Source: Bifidobacteriaceae bacterium (GTDB taxonomy: Bacteria; Actinomycetota; Actinomycetes; Actinomycetales; WQXJ01). From it: 30,851 nucleotides of DNA. Under the pieces are notes generated by a model that saw nothing but the letters and a program-made list of their open reading frames with translations, was not told where the DNA came from and did no database searches. This document shows positions 28,501 to 30,851 of the stretch, piece by piece. The position numbers and the translations under genes are program-made. How positions within the stretch are numbered: position 1 is the stretch's first letter; each line of letters begins with the position of its first letter. The stretch spans positions 1 through 30,851 of the forward strand of contig JAITIG010000099.1 of assembly GCA_031279575.1 (NCBI GenBank). The letters run 5' to 3'.

Positions 28501-29437
28501 CGGCAACGACGGCTGGGTGGAGACCTCGGCTGGGACTGTCGGCGGTTGGACCAACGACACCGAGAAGGCGGTCGCCTTCAAGGCCGTCCAAGCCCGCCGG
28601 GTGCGCCTGTCGATGACCTTCGACCACTACGTCAAGATCGCCGAGGTCAAACTGACCGCGTCGCCGCAGCCGAACGCGGTGGCGGCCTTGGCCGACCTGC
28701 GGTTGGACGGGGTGCCGCTGGAAGGCTTCGACCCGGCCACCTTGGCCTACCAGGTTGAAGTCGACCCGGCCGCCAGCCTGCCCGCTGTCAGCGGCATCGC
28801 CGCCGACGCCGCCGCCGCGGTCGAGGTGGCCCAGGCCGGCGACCCGGACAACCCGGAGGCGGTTGTGGCCCAGCTCACCGTCACCGCCGAGGACGGCCAA
28901 ACCCAGGCCGTCTACACCGTGGTGCTGGCGCCGCCGGTCGACAAGTCCTTCTTGGCGGCGGCGGTGGCGGAGGTCTTGGAGTTGGACCAGGCGGACTACA
29001 CGGCGCCGTCTTGGCTGGCCTTGCAGCAGGCGCTGGCCTCGGCCCAAGCGGCCCTGGGCAGCTCCGAGGCCAGCCAAAGCCAGGTTGACGCCGCTTTGGA
29101 GGCTTTGACCGCCGCGGTCGACGGGCTCGAGCGCGCCTTGCCGCAGCTCGATGTCGACGTGGCCGTCTCGGTGCGCTGCATCGCCGCCAAGCCGATCTTG
29201 ACGGTCACCGCCGCCAACGGCGAGGCCGGCCCGCTGGGCATTGAGATCGCCACCGACTACGGGGTCAAGGCCTTCGCCGCGGTGGCCAGCGGCAAGTACG
29301 GCGCGCACGCCTTCACCACCCGCCTTCCCACCCTGCCGGCCGGCCAGGTGGTGGTCAGGGCCACCGCCCCCGCCAACGCGGACGGCGAGCCGGTGGTGGC
29401 GCAGATCGCCCGCGCCTACGCCCAGCACGCCTGCTGA
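25505..29437 (+). CDS. Secreted multidomain GH30 enzyme, likely beta-1,6-galactan-active
   Basis: 1310 aa with a signal peptide (about 1-42, Ala-rich). The GH30 catalytic domain spans about 45-500 plus its beta-sandwich to about 585. Acid/base E249 lies in DPFNEPNTNYW and nucleophile E356 in YMSEIEGDW; the sequence style resembles GH30 subfamily 5, which cleaves beta-1,6-galactan. Then: a ricin-type or related lectin-like region (about 588-740), two short Ig-like domains with VTW motifs (about 775-910), an F5/8C-like carbohydrate-binding region (about 915-1055), a cadherin-like beta-sandwich (about 1055-1143), a FIVAR-like helical repeat (about 1143-1212) and a C-terminal domain with two Cys found at the end of secreted actinobacterial glycosidases. 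AGAGG at 25494-25498 supports the ATG. No LPxTG anchor is visible. Substrate is inferred. Confidence 0.85.
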   Translation: MTSHHPHRATMPRTAAAAALALGLAGLAVAGPSPAPTPAAAAPGAGITITPNPWYASEPFDGWGTSLVWFANAIGAYPDELRQQLYDLVFSEAGLDLNVARYNIGGGNSSDTPSYLRLGGAVPGYWAPDPDGGAEIYGGVSTSYADRAALAAVWDPQDPTHFDWTQDAGQRWWLEQFAETGQVTKLEAFANSAPYFLTASGYTSGGTSSTAENLPTTALDQFAGYLVKVVEHLEDQYGLEFDTIDPFNEPNTNYWSTTLTGGVPTGGRQEGMHVGTARQAAMIQALRLALDGAETEAVISAMDETNPGTFMTNWNSYSAAVKEMVGQMNVHTYGTSSRLQVRDASKTADKPLYMSEIEGDWAGSGGFNPQSMANAFGLAGRIADDLRELEPDAWVLWQPVEDLYNMDGAYTDSENLNWGSLYIDFDCQYYGEEAPENFKSARRVAQAGSAAAVEPCHIMVNSKFNAMRNYSNFIRPGDSLIAVDNSLATAAVNAAGDALTVVYTNSGTSDAAVTVDLAGFAAIEPDAAATAYVSTQPTGSTLAQVQAAGVVPQTPVAVDQANQNVTLTLPAQSIASIVVEGVSGVSAQATGPRDGETYLLKGKASGRYLGDGGDPEAANQVQIQDIGATSEEALAQAWTFHQVDTSAWNEPAAKAFALQNTSGEFLTASSAGTSLDTMAPAEALANPNATWIASTANGFEFSLLNKALGTSLEVNGQASAAGSPVGVYTFSGGAHQYWTLGSTKPTSTEAQVVATAPGVAPELPATARPVYEFGPGSPSPVTWEELPAETWGEPGAVEVAGAGVDVFGNSYPALVTVLVGQYGQTEPVRIKVPAGSTAAAVEQAAPATAEVAVGDLGRTVEAPVTWDFSQAADSDFADVGALARIGGLVASNVAGSPDLPVWLLVITQSGSTVDNLCPRTNAGGHVSSVAAHYTEGSASANNTCDGSLTTNWSNWRSSGYTSGTLTYTLDALYWLSSVAVVPYERSPLSVTIEVNPNSSGNDGWVETSAGTVGGWTNDTEKAVAFKAVQARRVRLSMTFDHYVKIAEVKLTASPQPNAVAALADLRLDGVPLEGFDPATLAYQVEVDPAASLPAVSGIAADAAAAVEVAQAGDPDNPEAVVAQLTVTAEDGQTQAVYTVVLAPPVDKSFLAAAVAEVLELDQADYTAPSWLALQQALASAQAALGSSEASQSQVDAALEALTAAVDGLERALPQLDVDVAVSVRCIAAKPILTVTAANGEAGPLGIEIATDYGVKAFAAVASGKYGAHAFTTRLPTLPAGQVVVRATAPANADGEPVVAQIARAYAQHAC

Positions 29438-29447
29438 GCTGATCCCT

Positions 29448-29485
29448 CCCCGGGTCCCGGTCCCAGCCGGGGCCGGGACCCGGGG
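29448..29485. terminator. Strong bidirectional hairpin terminator
   Basis: A 13-bp perfect inverted repeat (CCCCGGGTCCCGG at 29448-29460, CCGGGACCCGGGG at 29473-29485) extends inward by one G-T and three G-C pairs to a 4-nt AGCC loop. The 17-bp stem sits between the convergent GH30 and GH2 stops (29437 and 29495). It lacks a T tract, as is common in high-GC actinobacteria. Confidence 0.85.
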
Positions 29486-29494
29486 TTGGGCGGT

Positions 29495-30851
29495 TCAGCC
29501 GCGCAGGCCTTGGAAGCCGAAGCGGAAGGTCAGCTCCCGGCCGGACGGCAGGCGGTACTCGGGGTGCGGCTCGGCGCCCCAAGAATCGTCCCCGCCGACT
29601 CCCCGGCGCATCAGCGCCGGCCGCAGCACAGTGTGCTGGATGGGCGGCAACTCAACCGGGTGGGCCGCGTTCTCGATCTCCCAGGGCGTCCAAGGCAAGG
29701 CGGAGAACTCCATGCCCCCGGCCTGCCCGGCGCAGTCGAACCGCAGGCCGTTGCCTTGGCCGTCGGTGACCTCGGCCCAGCGCACGCCGGTGTGGTTGCC
29801 GGCCTCTTGCGGGCGCAGGTAGCCGGTCAGCTGGCGGGCGACATCGGCCTGGTAGATCCCCAGCCGGGCGCCGCGGCGACGATCAACATAAGTTTCCGCG
29901 GGGCCGTCGCCGTACCAGCGCAGCCGCCTCAAATCGGCCGATGCCGTCAGCAAGGCGCCGAACTCGGGCGGATCCGCCAGCCCCTGGCCGGGCCGCAGTC
30001 TCAACTCCAACTCCACCCGGCCGTCGCCGAAGACGCTGTAGACCATGTCGCATTGGCTGGGGGGGACCCCGCCCAGTTCGAGGGCGTAGCGGATCTCGAC
30101 CCGGTCCGCCAGCGCGCGGGCCGCCGGATTGGCCGCCGCCGGGTCGGCGCCGTTTTGGCCGCAGCCCGGCAGGTCGTCCCGGATCTTGGCGTAGCGGCTG
30201 GCCAGCAGCCATTGGCCGTCGCGCAGCGGCATCTGCCAGCCGAGCTCGTTGGAGGTCGGGGCGTGCCAGAAGTTCGGCCGCGGGATGCCCTGGAGAAGTT
30301 CGCGGCCGCCATCGGGCGTCAAGCCGAAACGATAGGAGACCAAACCGCCGTGGATGCGCGAGAACAGGGCCATGAAGTGGCGCCCGCGCACACCGAAGTT
30401 GTGGATGCCCTCGACCAGTTCCGGGGCCGGGTCCCCTGATCCCCCGGCGCCGGCTGCGCCCGAACCACCGGCCGCGCCCCGACCGGCGCCCGCCCGGGAC
30501 CGGTCGAACACCCCCTGGCCAAAGGCCACCTCATGCCCGGCCGGCGCCCAGGCGGTCGCGGCTGGCAGCCGGAACGAGACGTCGAGCGTGTACACCCCCG
30601 GCGCCTCCGGAACGTCGAACGGCAGCGGGTAGGTCTTACTCAGGCCCGGCCCAAGTTTGATGTCCAAGCGCCGCTCCGCCAGGCGCTGGCCGTCGCGCGC
30701 CAAACTCGCCCGGCAGTCGTAGACCTCGGCGCCGGTGAACAGGTGGCGGTTGGCGACGCTCACCCCATCCCGCCCGACGCTGATCTCGAGGGGCTGGTAG
30801 AGGTGTTTGAGCTCTTGGGTCTTGGGGGTGGGGCTGCGGTCGGCGAACCAG
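29495..30851 (-). CDS. GH2 beta-galactosidase (LacZ-type), C-terminal part
   Basis: The frame runs to the window edge, so the N-terminal part with both catalytic glutamates is outside; 452 residues are visible. It opens WFADRSPTPKTQELKHLYQPLEI, matching the end of the LacZ barrel. It then has the domain-4 sandwich and the large domain 5 (beta-galactosidase small-chain type) with WYGDGPAETYVDRRRGARLG, PQEAGNHTGVRW and VGGDDSWGAEPHPEYRL. In this last motif the Trp corresponds to W999 of E. coli LacZ, a substrate-site residue. A Gly/Ala-rich linker (GRGAAGGSGAAGAGGSG) separates the domains. No secretion signal can be judged. It lies convergent with GH30 and is a plausible partner, hydrolysing released galacto-oligosaccharides to galactose. 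Confidence 0.92.
   Translation of the reverse strand, partial: WFADRSPTPKTQELKHLYQPLEISVGRDGVSVANRHLFTGAEVYDCRASLARDGQRLAERRLDIKLGPGLSKTYPLPFDVPEAPGVYTLDVSFRLPAATAWAPAGHEVAFGQGVFDRSRAGAGRGAAGGSGAAGAGGSGDPAPELVEGIHNFGVRGRHFMALFSRIHGGLVSYRFGLTPDGGRELLQGIPRPNFWHAPTSNELGWQMPLRDGQWLLASRYAKIRDDLPGCGQNGADPAAANPAARALADRVEIRYALELGGVPPSQCDMVYSVFGDGRVELELRLRPGQGLADPPEFGALLTASADLRRLRWYGDGPAETYVDRRRGARLGIYQADVARQLTGYLRPQEAGNHTGVRWAEVTDGQGNGLRFDCAGQAGGMEFSALPWTPWEIENAAHPVELPPIQHTVLRPALMRRGVGGDDSWGAEPHPEYRLPSGRELTFRFGFQGLRG

Noticed and set aside
25499..29428. A 1309-codon open frame antisense to the GH30 gene
   Set aside because: It mirrors the GH30 gene almost end to end, has Gly/His/Gln/Arg-rich shadow composition and no recognisable domain; it is a by-product of GC-rich codon use.

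Overview
The window is a high-GC stretch of chromosome from an actinobacterium (Actinomycetota). The evidence is very GC-rich codons, GTG starts, -10 boxes of the TANNNT type, and the conserved actinobacterial gene order yebC-ruvC-ruvA-ruvB-yajC-secD-secF-apt-rel facing a DUF349 gene. The pyruvate:ferredoxin oxidoreductase locus points to an anaerobe or facultative anaerobe. The galactan-directed enzymes at the right end point to life on plant polysaccharide or glycan, for example in a gut. Genus cannot be fixed from the sequence alone.

Layout. Positions 1-1698 (+) hold most of a DUF349 protein whose N-terminus is a long Pro-Glu/Ala low-complexity tail; its 5' end lies outside the window. Positions 1706-11567 (-) are a housekeeping block: yebC, ruvC, ruvA, a 39-codon micro-ORF, ruvB, yajC, secD, secF, apt and rel. 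Most of its junctions overlap by 1-4 nt or lie a few bases apart. Candidate TAGACT -10 boxes sit in front of yebC and yajC, and one sits exactly where it could drive a leaderless rel mRNA. Several of these genes carry simple-sequence expansions; one 9-nt unit is shared by secD and yajC.

Positions 11568-11889 are a divergent control region. It is followed on + by a two-gene redox operon (11890-19763). The first gene is an outsized pyruvate:ferredoxin oxidoreductase (1679 aa) with an extra C-terminal mono-cluster ferredoxin domain. The second, overlapping by 4 nt, is a 945-aa protein that joins an unrecognised N-terminal region, an NfnB/GltD-like flavoprotein and an NfnA-like FAD/NAD/[2Fe-2S] module. 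Together they look like a dedicated system passing pyruvate electrons to NAD(P), possibly with flavin-based bifurcation. This is the most interesting system in the window. Downstream is a truncated remnant of a choice-of-anchor M surface protein (19801-20199).

Positions 20254-25108 (-) form a translationally coupled three-gene surface operon: a PilV-like prepilin with extra beta-sandwich domains, a PilX-like protein without Glu at +5, and a secreted protein with seven RCC1-like WG repeats. A 396-nt divergent control region separates it from a large secreted GH30 enzyme (25505-29437, +) with ricin-like, Ig-like, F5/8C-like, cadherin-like and FIVAR-like modules. A 17-bp hairpin (29448-29485) separates this from a convergent GH2 beta-galactosidase (29495 to beyond 30851, -). 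GH30 plus GH2 suggests degradation of beta-1,6-galactan side chains of arabinogalactan. No tRNA, rRNA, CRISPR array or insertion sequence was recognised.
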